Origin: an uncultured Caryophanales bacterium
Lineage (GTDB): Bacteria; Bacillota_I; Bacilli_A; RFN20; CAG-826
Reading direction: 5' to 3'
Assembly (NCBI GenBank): GCA_946407815.1
Contig: CAMJPB010000001.1
Span: 1-64,000, forward strand
DNA length: 64,000 nucleotides
This document shows positions 25,069 to 34,560 of the stretch, in pieces. A model generated the notes under the pieces. That model had not been told where the DNA came from. It saw only the letters and a list, made by a program, of their open reading frames with translations, and made no database searches. How positions within the stretch are numbered: position 1 is the first letter of the stretch; every line of letters begins with the position of its first letter. Made by a program: the position numbers and the translations under genes.

Positions 25069-26448
25069 ATGGATAACCCAATTGTTGAATTTTCATTAGA
25101 TCAATATGGCGGAGTTTGGGCGTTTTTAGTCCAAATAATGCTCTTATTAGGATTTTTAGTTTTAGGAAATATGCTTAGAAGAAGCATTCCTTTCTTAAGA
25201 AAGTCCTTTATTCCTTCAGCATTAATTGGTGGTGTTTTATTAGCCCTTGTTGCTTTGTTCGTTAAGTGGGTTTCTCCTATTGACTATGAACTTGTCGACA
25301 AAGGCATAATGAAAATCGTTACTTACCACGCCCTTGCAATCGGATTTATTGCAATGACCTTAAAGGTCTCGAGTAAGGAAAAGAAAAGTGGCATTGGTAG
25401 TTTATCAATTCAAAACGGTTTAATTACTGGTGCAACTTACATGCTCCAAGCTGTTTTTGGAATTATTACAGTTTTTATTTTTGTGTGGTTAGGCGCAAAA
25501 ATCTCCGATAAATCTGGCATTATTTTACCTTTAGCATTCGGTCAAGGTCCTGGTAATGCCATGACTTGGGACATTAACTTTGGTATTGCTGAAGGAAGCT
25601 TCGGATTAGCTCTTGCATCTATTGGATTTATCGTTGCTTCTGTTGTTGGTGTTATCTACCTTAACATTTACAAGAGAAAAGGCGAAATTGTTAAAAATGA
25701 AGCTTTAGCTTTAAGAAGAGTTGAAGAATTTGTTGAAGATCACGAAATTGAAGACTCGGATTCAGTTGATAAAATGTCAATTCAGGTTGGTATTGTTGCT
25801 ATATGTTATGCGATTACATTTGGCATTATGTGTGCGTTATCATTCACTCAATTCACCAAATCAATTGCTTGGGGATTTAACTTCATCTTTGGTGTTATCT
25901 CTGCAACTTTAGTTAAAGGTGTCTTGGTCTTTGCAAGGAAAAAGAAAATCATTAAACACAAATACATTAACAATTATCAAATGGATAGGATCTCAGGCTT
26001 TGCCTTTGACTTAATGATTATTGCTGGTGTTGCTGCAATCGATATTAATAATATCAAGGATTATCTTTGGGTGATCGTTGCCTTAACAGTTGTTGGAACA
26101 ATCGTTACATTCTTATTTGTAAAGATTATGACAAAGCACTGTTTCAAAGGTTTAGAGCATCATATGTTCTTAGTTAACTTTGGCACATTAACTGGAACAG
26201 CTAGTAACGGTATGATTTTACTCCGTGAAGTCGACTCATCTTTCGAAACTAGATCAACTGATATCTTTGTTATTTCTCAGTTCCCAGCTATGCTGGCAGT
26301 TGCTCCTATCTTACTTTTACTCGGGGCAGTTAAAAAAGGAAATTTACACCCACTAATTTTGATGGGAATATTCGCTGCATTAGCGGTTTTATATGTAGTT
26401 ATAATTTTAATCCTTGCCAAAAAATTGAAGGCAAGAAAGAAAGATTAA
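25069..26448 (+). CDS. GltS-like sodium/glutamate symporter family protein
   Basis: A 459-residue protein with about 12 hydrophobic spans, split by a charged cytoplasmic loop near residue 205-235. The N-terminal segment LVLGNMLRRSIPFLRKSFIPSALIGGVLLAL and the G-P-G-N-A motif (FGQGPGNAMTWD) match the GltS family, which takes up glutamate with Na+; the second half carries the matching FGTLTGTASNGMILLREVD segment. The substrate could be another anion. The gap to the acyltransferase gene is 3 nt, with ribosome site GAGAGGAG inside that gene. Confidence 0.82.
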   Translation: MDNPIVEFSLDQYGGVWAFLVQIMLLLGFLVLGNMLRRSIPFLRKSFIPSALIGGVLLALVALFVKWVSPIDYELVDKGIMKIVTYHALAIGFIAMTLKVSSKEKKSGIGSLSIQNGLITGATYMLQAVFGIITVFIFVWLGAKISDKSGIILPLAFGQGPGNAMTWDINFGIAEGSFGLALASIGFIVASVVGVIYLNIYKRKGEIVKNEALALRRVEEFVEDHEIEDSDSVDKMSIQVGIVAICYAITFGIMCALSFTQFTKSIAWGFNFIFGVISATLVKGVLVFARKKKIIKHKYINNYQMDRISGFAFDLMIIAGVAAIDINNIKDYLWVIVALTVVGTIVTFLFVKIMTKHCFKGLEHHMFLVNFGTLTGTASNGMILLREVDSSFETRSTDIFVISQFPAMLAVAPILLLLGAVKKGNLHPLILMGIFAALAVLYVVIILILAKKLKARKKD

Positions 26449-26456
26449 AATTTAAC

Positions 26457-26485
26457 TTGTTAAAATAACTTTGATTTAATATAAT
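26457..26485 (+). promoter_or_regulatory. Sigma-A promoter of tRNA-Trp
   Basis: TTGTTA, 17-nt spacer, TATAAT, ending 11 nt before the tRNA. Confidence 0.65.
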
Positions 26486-26496
26486 TTTAGGGCAAT

Positions 26497-26570
26497 AGGG
26501 GCGTCGTACAATGGCAGTACAACGGTCTCCAAAACCGCTAATGCGGGTTCGATTCCTGTCGCCCCTGCCA
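26497..26570 (+). tRNA. tRNA-Trp (anticodon CCA)
   Basis: The acceptor stem pairs AGGGGCG with CGCCCCT, followed by discriminator G and encoded CCA. The anticodon loop reads TCTCCAAAA in context, and the T loop TTCGATT. The anticodon is CCA only, in line with TGA being used as stop. Confidence 0.96.
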
Positions 26571-26727
26571 GAAAATTGTTCAATTGAGGATGAACCCCTC
26601 TTTGATTAAGTGCAAGTCCTATTTATTTGCACACATGATAAACCCCAGAGTGGTCATACATCAATCCATTAGGATGGATTAAAGGTTTATGAAAAGGGAC
26701 TAGACATAATGCCTAGTCCCTTTTGTT
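26571..26727 (+). ncRNA. Structured transcript after tRNA-Trp, possible small RNA
   Basis: The 157 nt after tRNA-Trp carry several clean stems: GTGCAA/TTGCAC (26610-26632), ATAAACC/GGTTTAT (26638-26690) enclosing AATCCAT-TAGG-ATGGATT (26663-26680), and a final terminator GGGACTAG/CTAGTCCC with T run. There is no open reading frame with a ribosome site. It would be transcribed with the tRNA and could be released by 3' processing. I do not recognise the family. Confidence 0.45.
26691..26727 (+). terminator. Rho-independent terminator downstream of tRNA-Trp
   Basis: A-run, GGGACTAG/CTAGTCCC stem with 9-nt loop, TTTT. Confidence 0.85.
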
Positions 26728-26920
26728 TGGTTAAAGAAGTTTTTCTTCTACTAATTTATTCATTAATTTTTCATCATGTTTTGATAAATTCTATTATAGT
26801 AGTGTAGAAAATTTACATTCCAACTACGAGTTGAATTACCTAATCTTCCCTAACTCAACCATTGGTATGTAACAAAACTATTGCACTTATTTTAAATTGT
26901 TAGCGAAGGAGGAGAAAGTT
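26728..26920. other. AT-rich intergenic stretch before XRE gene
   Basis: I see no open frame or strong repeat in these 190 bases, apart from the AGGAGGAG ribosome site at 26908-26915 that serves the XRE gene. It must hold that gene's promoter, but no clear -35/-10 pair stands out. Confidence 0.4.
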
Positions 26921-27544
26921 ATGGATCTCATCAAAATCGGAAAGTTCATTGCTACAAAAAGAAAACAGAGTAATCTCACACAAATGCAGTTAGCAGAACT
27001 TTTACATGTCACTGATAGAGCTATTTCAAAATGGGAATGTGGTAGATCAATGCCAGATTCAGCTATCATGCTTGAACTTTGTGACGCACTTAAAATAAGT
27101 GTCAATGAGTTATTAACCGGGGAGGAACTAGAAATGAAAGAATACAATAAACAAGCAGAATTAAATTTAATTCAAATTACAAAAGAAAAAGAAGAATCAG
27201 ATAAAAGACTTCTAAAAGCAGAAATAATCTTTGGAATTATTGGAGTAGTCTTATTTTTTGCTTTATTACTTGCGGGTTTATATCTAATTAAAGAAGAAAG
27301 CTCTCTTTTATGGCTCGGAATTATTATGGTTTCAGTAGGAGTAGTTGAATTCCTAACAATGGCATTTTTTGCATTAAGAATTGAGCAAAAAGCTGGCTAT
27401 TATGAATGTAAAGAATGTGGGCATAGATACACTCCAACGTATGGGCAAGTTTTCTTTGCGATGCATTTGAGTAGAACTAGATACATGAAATGCCCTCATT
27501 GTCACAAAAGATCTTGGAATAAAAAGGTCATTTCAAAAGATTAA
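26921..27544 (+). CDS. XRE-family regulator with two membrane spans and zinc ribbon
   Basis: A 207-residue protein. ATG at 26921 is chosen for the AGGAGG site 9 nt upstream, over an in-frame TTG at 26897. Residues 3-65 are an XRE helix-turn-helix (IATKRKQSNLTQMQLAELL, DRAISKWECGRSMPD). A coiled linker leads to two hydrophobic spans (about 100-150), and the C-terminus is a zinc ribbon (CKECGHRYTPTYG and CPHCHKRSW). DNA-binding domain, membrane and metal-binding tail suggest a membrane-anchored regulator responding to an envelope or metal signal. Its target is unknown; the lipoprotein gene downstream is a candidate. Confidence 0.82.
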   Translation: MDLIKIGKFIATKRKQSNLTQMQLAELLHVTDRAISKWECGRSMPDSAIMLELCDALKISVNELLTGEELEMKEYNKQAELNLIQITKEKEESDKRLLKAEIIFGIIGVVLFFALLLAGLYLIKEESSLLWLGIIMVSVGVVEFLTMAFFALRIEQKAGYYECKECGHRYTPTYGQVFFAMHLSRTRYMKCPHCHKRSWNKKVISKD

Positions 27545-27651
27545 AACTATAATATAAGATATAAATATCTTCCTAATTCGTTATTCCTTGACTAACGGAA
27601 TTTATTGTAAGTAAAATATATTTACTACATAAATCATCTTGGGAGGAATTT

Positions 27652-28488
27652 ATGAAAAGAAATTATTGTTTAGTATTCGTATCCTTATTTGCATTAACAG
27701 GATGCGCATCCAAAATCTCTGTTGCTGACGCTAAAACAAGAGCAAGCGAAATTCGTCAACACGAGATTGCTGATGAAGAAGTAAAAGAAATCAAGATTAC
27801 TTCAGCATCCACAATGACATTGAAGGCAAAAACTTCTTTCTTAACACTTGATACGACAAATACAAGTAATGCACTTTATGAAGTTTCTGCTGAAAAGAAC
27901 TTTATCCACACCCACACAAAATCCGAAGGTGCAATGTATGGAAGTTCAGCTGGAGAATATGAAACTTGGTTCTATGTTAAAGACAACGTCTTTTATAACG
28001 TTAGTAGACAAGTGAAGGGCGAAACCGAAACTGCTCAATACACCAAAGTTGAAGGTAATGACGCAGCTGTTGCAGCATTCTCTAATTCATTAAAAGAAAT
28101 GGTTTCTGAAATTAAATCAGGCATGGCTTATGCAAGCAAAGATTCATTAGATATCGTTGATGCATTAAGTGAAAACGGTGAAGCTGAAATTGAACTTTAT
28201 GAAGGCGTTAAAGCAAAAGGCACATTAACACCTTATAGCAGTGGCGAAGGCAGCTTAATCATTAAAGGTTCATTATCATTAGACAGATTTGCTGGTATTG
28301 AAGGAAAAGCAAAGAGTAGCGTTTTACTTTCATGGGACAAAAATCTCATTAATGAAGCAACAATTAAATTTGACTGGTCAGGTAAGAAAGATGACGAAAC
28401 CGGATCAATCAGTATCTTAAATAGTCAAAAAGTTGCAGGTAAGGCAAAAGTCTCTTATCCAGATCTTTCAAAATACACAGCAAAATAA
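27652..28488 (+). CDS. Lipoprotein of unknown function
   Basis: A 278-residue exported lipoprotein: a basic start, a hydrophobic stretch and the lipobox LTGC at residue 17-20. The mature part is rich in Ser, Lys, Glu and Thr with a regular alternation of beta-strands, and resembles LolA/LppX-like lipid-binding folds in general shape, but no motif supports a specific family. Ribosome site GGGAGGAA. It has its own terminator. It stands next to a second, very large lipoprotein, and both may be surface proteins under the same upstream regulator. Confidence 0.75.
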   Translation: MKRNYCLVFVSLFALTGCASKISVADAKTRASEIRQHEIADEEVKEIKITSASTMTLKAKTSFLTLDTTNTSNALYEVSAEKNFIHTHTKSEGAMYGSSAGEYETWFYVKDNVFYNVSRQVKGETETAQYTKVEGNDAAVAAFSNSLKEMVSEIKSGMAYASKDSLDIVDALSENGEAEIELYEGVKAKGTLTPYSSGEGSLIIKGSLSLDRFAGIEGKAKSSVLLSWDKNLINEATIKFDWSGKKDDETGSISILNSQKVAGKAKVSYPDLSKYTAK

Positions 28489-28507
28489 GTTAAGCTCAAA
28501 CAATAAG

Positions 28508-28534
28508 GAAGGACACATAGTGTCCTTCTTTTTT
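28508..28534 (+). terminator. Rho-independent terminator of the lipoprotein gene
   Basis: Stem GAAGGACAC/GTGTCCTTC with ATA loop and six T. Confidence 0.9.
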
Positions 28535-28650
28535 ATAAACTTTTCATAATTTTTAACTATAAACTTCATTTTAATGAAACTCAATAAAATAGTGCTTTTC
28601 GTTTAATGAAGTTTGCCTATATAATTTAAGAGATGAAAGGAAACAATTAT

Positions 28651-31600
28651 ATGAAAAAACGTATGTTTACAGTTTTGGCTGTTTTTTCCTTGGCCTTATC
28701 TGGATGTAGTTTTAATGACGTTACTGATTGGCTCGGCACAAATATTGTTGATCCAGTTAAGAACTTATTAGGACTTAACTCTGGCGAAGAAGAACAGCAT
28801 GAACATGAACACTCCGAAGAAGGTGAACATCATCATGAAGAAGGTGGAGGCTCACAAGGGCAAGAAACAAAAACACTTCAAAGTATTGCTATCACAGGTA
28901 ATCTCAATAAAACAACCTATGATGTTGATGAAACTTATTCTTTGGCAGGTTTAAGAGTTTACGCTCACTATAATGTTGGTAGCGATGAAGATGTTACTAG
29001 CTCTGCTACATTAGTAGCAAATCCTTCAAAAGCTAAATTAGGTGACACTTCAATCACAGTTAGTGCAACTTATAGCGGAAAAGAAACAAGTAAAACTTTT
29101 ACAGTTACAGTCAATGATCCAACTCCAGTACAAGTACTTGAAAGTATTGCTATCCAAGGCGAACTAGATAAGACTCATTATGAAGTTGGTGATGACTATG
29201 TTTTAGATGGTTTAAAAGTTTTTGCAAAATATAATTTTGGCGATGATGAAGATGTAACTGCAAAGGCTACATTAACATCAGAACCTGCTAAAGCTTCAAA
29301 AGATGATAAATTTATCACTGTTAAAGCAACTTATGAGGGAAAAGAAGCCTCAGAAACTTACGCTGTTACTATTCAAGAAGAAGAACAACCACATACTTAT
29401 ACAATGCAATCTGATGCCAATGAGCACTGGTATGTTGATGATGTAACAGGCGATATTAGCGGAAGAGAAGAACATATTTTCCATGAAGTTTCTTCATTAG
29501 AACAAACTTGTGAACACGCTTCAAAGAAAGTTGAGAAATGTGAAGTTTGTGATTATGAAAGAATAACAAATGGTACTGAAATTGGTGAACACCATTATGA
29601 ATCACAAGTTACTAAAGAAGCAACATGCCAAGAAGATGGTGAAATTACTTTTAGATGTACAGTTTGTAACGATACATTCACTCAACCAATTACCAATAGA
29701 GCAGCTCATAGATTTGGTGAGGGAGTAGTGTCAGAAGGCGTTACCACTTATCATTGTTTAAATTGTGGCTTCGAAAAGACCACTCTTGATTATTCTGATC
29801 ACCAATCAGCATCTGTTAATACTGAAGATTTATCAAGCGCAGGTGAAATTGAACTTTCAAATGCTTCAATTGGATTTGATGAAGAAACATTAGCTCAATT
29901 TGATTCAGAAGTTACAGTTGCAGCAGAACCTGTTCAAGTAGAAGAACTTACTGAACTTGATGACGAATCAAAAGAAATGCTTGAAGGCAAACCAATTCTT
30001 GATTTTTCAGTTACAAATACAGATAGCAACGAAAAAATCAGTGAATTTGATGGAAAAGTTGAAATTTCAATTCCTTATCAATTACAACAAGGCGAAGAAG
30101 CAGAAGGTATTGCTATTTGGTATATTGATGGAAATTCAACTGATGTAATTAAAGCTGATTTCACAAACGGCAATGTTTCATTTGAAACATCTCACTTCTC
30201 ATACTACGCAGTTATCCATCTTAATCCAAGTGAAATTTGTGATAGATTTGGACATGAAATGGTTAAAGGTTCAATCGTTGCATCAACATGTACAGCACAT
30301 GGCCACGACGATATGATTTGTCGTAGATGTAAGATGACTGAATCAGAAACTTTACCACTTGCAGAACACGATTATCAATTTGTCCAAAAAGTTGAATCTA
30401 CTACAACAACTCAAGGATTTATTAAATACGTCTGTAAAGACTGTGGAGACGAACATTTCGTTTATCTTCCACTTAAAGAAGAAGTTGAGTCTGGTTTCTA
30501 CATGAATTTTGCTAAGTCAGTTATGACTCCAGAATACATGATTGAAACATCATCTGAATCTCAAGGAATGACCTACAAATATACTCAATACGAAGGTTAT
30601 GATGAAGAAGGTTACTATTTTGAGTACAATGTTTCCTCTTCTTTCAATCAAGAAAACGCAACTTATAAAGGTTATTATTACTCAAGCGATTTCTATAGAT
30701 ATGAAGATCATAGTGAAAATAGAAACCTCTTTATATTTGATATTGTTAAAGATGTTTTAACTCACTTACCAGAATCCACAACTGAAAAAGTTGAAGATTT
30801 ATGTAACTGGTTAGTTGAAACATTATTTGTTAGAGAAGAAGTCGATGAAGGTTATAAATTCACCATCAATTATGCAAGGATTAACGAAATTTATAACGCC
30901 TTCAAAGAAGGAACTCTTACTGAAGGTCTTATTGCCTTAATTGGTCAAGACGCATATGACGCAATATTTACCTTTATTGAAGAACACTACGAAGGCACAT
31001 TAGATAAACTTCTTACCGATTTAGCGGGTCTAGGCTTTGACATTGCAGCCATCTATGCTTCAGTTAAAGAAGTTCTTATTGCTCATGGTATGTCTGAAGA
31101 AATGCTTCCAGATTTTGACGCTATTGTTACAGAAGAACTTAGAGGAATGAGAGTTGTTGACATTGTCAATGTTGTAGTTCCACAAATTATGGAATCCATG
31201 AATGGTAGTAGTGGTTCTGGTCAAGAAGTTAAACCTGAAGAAGGTTATGAAGGTAAACCAGAACATACTGAAGAGCCAAAACGTTTACTTGATAGAGATC
31301 CTAGCGAAGGAGAAGGACAAGAAGGTGGCGAAGAACAGCCAGAAATTCCAACTTTAATTCCTGAAACATATGTTGAATTTAAAGCTGTTATCGACCAATT
31401 CTTAGAAGCTAACATCATTGATGTTGTTTGTATGATTACAGGCTCCCCGCAAGAAGCTAAAGAGTCTCTAATTCAAATGGCAGATGCTTATGTATTAGGA
31501 TTAGATCAAATTATTGATTTATCTTTAATTACAACAACATCTGGTCAATTTGTTTCATTAAATATGAATGCTACTGAGCCAACAGAAAATGGAAATGGCA

Positions 31601-33459
31601 GTGTTGCCCATGTCACAATTTCTAAAGCATTTGATAAAGCCACTATTGTTTCCAGAATTCAAGAAATGGCTGAAAAATGTGAAGCTAGAGAAAATGCATT
31701 CAAGTTAGACGCTACAAATTATGAATGGTTTAGTAAACCATATAATGAATACTTCAGAAGTAAATATGGACTTGATGAAAGCTTTGAGTTTGAATTTGTC
31801 CGTGATTATCATAACCAAGGAAGAGATGCGCTTGTTGGTAATAAAGAAATTACTTTGACATTGACTCATCGCGATTATTATGAAATTCCTTACGGAGAGA
31901 CTAGAACTTACACCGGAATTCCAGTATTTAAATTCAGTTCTTACTATAATGAGTATGGCTGGTCCAGAGGTAGAATAGTTACTAATAGATATGGTTTAGG
32001 AACTCTTACTGAGAAAAATGAGCGTTCTTTAATCCTTAATACAGGTGAATTAATGAACAGTTCATTTAATCTTGAATACACAAATGAGGGTGAGGCTAAT
32101 TCTGAAATTTATGTCTCACGTGCACCAAAATTTGGCATTTTATTTGATTTTGATGATTATTCATATCATTACACATCAAATGGTGGTTCTTATGATTATT
32201 TAGATCAAGAATTCTATTCATACACTTTCGTTACTCGCGAAGAATATGTAGAACAAACCGGACGTGAAATTGAAAAAGATAGTGATCAAATGATTTTCTT
32301 TAAGGTCGTTAGTAAGGTTAATCCTACTAATGTCTATTATGATTATTCATATGGTTCAGTTACAGAATATGCTTTCTCAAGAAATATGTCACAAACTGCT
32401 TTAGAACATTATAAAGATTTCGCTATTGAACACAAATTCCGTAATGGAAAACGTTATGATGTTTATTACGCAGATGATGTAAAAGCTCCAGATTTTAGTT
32501 TTGATTCATCTTACAATTATGAGAAAGACGAATTCTGGAACTATCCAGAGGCTAACTACAATAAGGATCAAACTAAGACAGTTCAATATGGAAATACAAA
32601 AATAGTCTATGAGAATAAACACACTTCTTTGAAGTGTACAAGAAAAATTTCATGGAAAATCTATGTTGATAGTCAGATTATTTCTTCAAGTAGTTATACA
32701 TATCATTTTGAACCTGGACAATGGACAACAAACAAAAACTTAGGCAGTGTAGAAATTGATGCATGCCATACCCAATATAGTTACGCTGAGTCTTGTTCCG
32801 TTTGTGGAAAAGAACTTGGAGTTTATTCATCTATTTCTGTACACCATTCCGGCGAAGCTGAATTAGTTGGTCATTATGAAAGAGAAATGACTTTAACTAG
32901 ACCAGGTTACTCTTATGATCTTTATGAATGCCCATTATGTCATGAACAATGGGTTCAGTACTTTAAAACGGAATATCCATGTAATCATGGTTGTACCCAC
33001 GATAGTACTGGCGATTTAGTTTACGACGAAGAAACAGGATTGTATTATTGTGAACATTGCGGAGAGACATTTGAGAATAATTTCATTCCTCAATTCATAT
33101 TTGAAAATTTTGAATCAGATGAAGATTACATTAAGTTTTCGATGTTTGCCCCTGCATATGAATCCTATGAAATGTATAAAATTAGGGAATATTATCAATT
33201 CTATCTTGTAGCAGGTTATCTAAATGATAACGGAGAATTCGTAGATTATACCTCGTGTGAAAGACCATTATATTTTGATCAATATTATGAAGATATTGAG
33301 GGATACGGTCTTATGTGGTGGTATGTCGGATATGATCTCCGTTCATACTATGAATTCATGAATGAAGCCTACGAAAGATACGAAGGACAAGACCTTATCG
33401 TAGCTATTATGGCTGTCCCAAATGATGGTGGAACAGTTCATATTTACGAGATTAATTAA
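28651..33459 (+). CDS. Very large surface lipoprotein with Ig-like repeats and CxxC zinc-knuckle modules
   Basis: A 1602-residue exported lipoprotein. ATG at 28651 has AAAGGA 9 nt upstream and gives a signal peptide with lipobox LSGC; an ATG 18 nt earlier is less likely. A His/Glu-rich stretch follows (EEEQHEHEHSEEGEHHHEE). Two similar Ig-like domains (about residues 65-240) share L-x-S-I-A-I-x-G-x-L-[ND]-K-T-x-Y-[DE]-V and [VL]-x-V-[YF]-A. Then at least eight CxxC units appear (for example KCEVC, RCTVC, HCLNC, ICRRC, VCKDC, SCSVC, ECPLC, YCEHC), each near conserved His. A central region of about 700 residues has no recognised motif, with an acidic low-complexity stretch near residue 860-900. 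The protein is likely surface-exposed and may bind metal, though neither is proven. Confidence 0.82.
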   Translation: MKKRMFTVLAVFSLALSGCSFNDVTDWLGTNIVDPVKNLLGLNSGEEEQHEHEHSEEGEHHHEEGGGSQGQETKTLQSIAITGNLNKTTYDVDETYSLAGLRVYAHYNVGSDEDVTSSATLVANPSKAKLGDTSITVSATYSGKETSKTFTVTVNDPTPVQVLESIAIQGELDKTHYEVGDDYVLDGLKVFAKYNFGDDEDVTAKATLTSEPAKASKDDKFITVKATYEGKEASETYAVTIQEEEQPHTYTMQSDANEHWYVDDVTGDISGREEHIFHEVSSLEQTCEHASKKVEKCEVCDYERITNGTEIGEHHYESQVTKEATCQEDGEITFRCTVCNDTFTQPITNRAAHRFGEGVVSEGVTTYHCLNCGFEKTTLDYSDHQSASVNTEDLSSAGEIELSNASIGFDEETLAQFDSEVTVAAEPVQVEELTELDDESKEMLEGKPILDFSVTNTDSNEKISEFDGKVEISIPYQLQQGEEAEGIAIWYIDGNSTDVIKADFTNGNVSFETSHFSYYAVIHLNPSEICDRFGHEMVKGSIVASTCTAHGHDDMICRRCKMTESETLPLAEHDYQFVQKVESTTTTQGFIKYVCKDCGDEHFVYLPLKEEVESGFYMNFAKSVMTPEYMIETSSESQGMTYKYTQYEGYDEEGYYFEYNVSSSFNQENATYKGYYYSSDFYRYEDHSENRNLFIFDIVKDVLTHLPESTTEKVEDLCNWLVETLFVREEVDEGYKFTINYARINEIYNAFKEGTLTEGLIALIGQDAYDAIFTFIEEHYEGTLDKLLTDLAGLGFDIAAIYASVKEVLIAHGMSEEMLPDFDAIVTEELRGMRVVDIVNVVVPQIMESMNGSSGSGQEVKPEEGYEGKPEHTEEPKRLLDRDPSEGEGQEGGEEQPEIPTLIPETYVEFKAVIDQFLEANIIDVVCMITGSPQEAKESLIQMADAYVLGLDQIIDLSLITTTSGQFVSLNMNATEPTENGNGSVAHVTISKAFDKATIVSRIQEMAEKCEARENAFKLDATNYEWFSKPYNEYFRSKYGLDESFEFEFVRDYHNQGRDALVGNKEITLTLTHRDYYEIPYGETRTYTGIPVFKFSSYYNEYGWSRGRIVTNRYGLGTLTEKNERSLILNTGELMNSSFNLEYTNEGEANSEIYVSRAPKFGILFDFDDYSYHYTSNGGSYDYLDQEFYSYTFVTREEYVEQTGREIEKDSDQMIFFKVVSKVNPTNVYYDYSYGSVTEYAFSRNMSQTALEHYKDFAIEHKFRNGKRYDVYYADDVKAPDFSFDSSYNYEKDEFWNYPEANYNKDQTKTVQYGNTKIVYENKHTSLKCTRKISWKIYVDSQIISSSSYTYHFEPGQWTTNKNLGSVEIDACHTQYSYAESCSVCGKELGVYSSISVHHSGEAELVGHYEREMTLTRPGYSYDLYECPLCHEQWVQYFKTEYPCNHGCTHDSTGDLVYDEETGLYYCEHCGETFENNFIPQFIFENFESDEDYIKFSMFAPAYESYEMYKIREYYQFYLVAGYLNDNGEFVDYTSCERPLYFDQYYEDIEGYGLMWWYVGYDLRSYYEFMNEAYERYEGQDLIVAIMAVPNDGGTVHIYEIN

Positions 33460-33475
33460 TTTTACTATCATGAAC

Positions 33476-33506
33476 AAAGGTTCTAGGTTCGCTTAGGACC
33501 TTTTTT
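33476..33506 (+). terminator. Rho-independent terminator of the large lipoprotein gene
   Basis: Stem built from AAGGTTCTAGG and CTTAGGACCTT around a TTCG loop, followed by six T. Confidence 0.85.
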
Positions 33507-33603
33507 CTATAAAATATACGGGATTTCCTGCAAATTTTATAAAATAATGCCAAAAATTTTGTTGAAAATTGTTATTTAAAAAACTACTATATATCTACTA
33601 ATT

Positions 33604-33655
33604 GCAACCAAAAGTTGCGCATTTTCTAACTAGAGTTGGTAGAGCAACCAAAAGT
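33604..33655. promoter_or_regulatory. Pair of candidate XRE operator half sites
   Basis: GCAACCAAAAGT occurs at 33604-33615 and again at 33644-33655, exactly 40 bp apart (about four helical turns). The first copy extends to a perfect dyad GCAAC-CAAAA-GTTGC (33604-33618). They lie 43-95 bp before the XRE gene and are good candidates for autoregulation. Confidence 0.5.
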
Positions 33656-33698
33656 GTTCGTGCTAGATTATAGTCGTTCAAATTAGGAGGACACGAAA

Positions 33699-34475
33699 AT
33701 GACAATCGAAATCGCTGATAGACTTATTAAATTAAGAAAGAAATACGGGTACTCGCAAGAAGAACTTGCTGATAAACTCGGACTCTCCCGCCAAGCAGTC
33801 TCAAAATGGGAAAGAGCAGAAGCTTCACCTGATACAGACAACTTGATCTGCCTCGCGAAATTATATGGAGTTTCTCTTGATGAACTTCTTTCTACTGATG
33901 ATGACGTCGAAACAATCGTTGAAGAGCAAGTTAAGAAAGAAGAAAAGAAAGATGGAATTAACTTACAAGATGACGAAGGTAATTCAGTTCATATTGGAGA
34001 AGGCGGAATTCATATGGAAGACTCTAATGGTCAAAAAGTCCATATCTCTGATGACGGAGTAATGTTCAAAGATAAGAATGGACATTGGGTCAAAAAGGAT
34101 AAAATCCTTTCTAAAGGAGATAAAGTAAATATTGTTCTCAGCTCAGTCCTTGGTGGTGTCGCTTTAATTACATACATTCTACTTGGTGCATTACTTGGAA
34201 TGTGGTGGAACGCATGGGTTGTATTCTTTGTTCCAGAAATTATTTGCTCAATTGTACGCGCTATTTCTAAAAAGAACGCTAATAAATTCAATATGGCATT
34301 CGCAGCATGCTTTGCATTCTTCTTCGTTTGTATGGTTATCCCTGGTACAGAAGCTTGCTTATGGCATCCAATGTGGGTTGTTTTCTTAGCAATCCCTGTC
34401 TATCACTCAATCTGTGGATCAATTAACAAAGCTCTTGGTAAAAAAGACGACGAAGATGATGAAGAAAAGGAATAA
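33699..34475 (+). CDS. XRE-family regulator with beta-repeat linker and membrane tail
   Basis: A 258-residue protein. Residues 5-65 are an XRE helix-turn-helix of the strongest type (LIKLRKKYGYSQEELADKLG, RQAVSKWERAEASPD). A short acidic linker is followed by a glycine-rich repeated beta region (HIGEGGIHMED, HISDDGVMFKD), then four hydrophobic spans (about 145-245) and an acidic tail. The beta repeats look like a small ligand or lipid-sensing module. Ribosome site TTAGGAGG. It is followed by its own terminator and by the YugP-like gene. A one-component membrane-anchored regulator is the best reading. Confidence 0.82.
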   Translation: MTIEIADRLIKLRKKYGYSQEELADKLGLSRQAVSKWERAEASPDTDNLICLAKLYGVSLDELLSTDDDVETIVEEQVKKEEKKDGINLQDDEGNSVHIGEGGIHMEDSNGQKVHISDDGVMFKDKNGHWVKKDKILSKGDKVNIVLSSVLGGVALITYILLGALLGMWWNAWVVFFVPEIICSIVRAISKKNANKFNMAFAACFAFFFVCMVIPGTEACLWHPMWVVFLAIPVYHSICGSINKALGKKDDEDDEEKE

Positions 34476-34498
34476 GCCACATAGTGGCTTTTCTTTTT
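34474..34498 (+). terminator. Rho-independent terminator of the XRE gene
   Basis: Stem AAGCCAC/GTGGCTT, ATA loop, T-rich tail. It overlaps the last bases of the stop codon. Confidence 0.8.
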
Positions 34499-34560
34499 AT
34501 CCTAACACTTTTAATTTTATTACTATAAAATAAACACGTCTTAATAATAAGGAGAGAATT

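Noticed and set aside
26497-26570. Use of TGA as tryptophan (Mycoplasma code), given the low GC content.
   Set aside because: TGA ends several genes cleanly, for example at 8747-8749, 10095-10097 and 62597-62599, and the only tRNA-Trp here has anticodon CCA.
33604-33655. CRISPR repeat pair.
   Set aside because: Only two copies of 12 bases are present, with a 28-bp gap, no further repeats and no cas genes; operator sites fit better.
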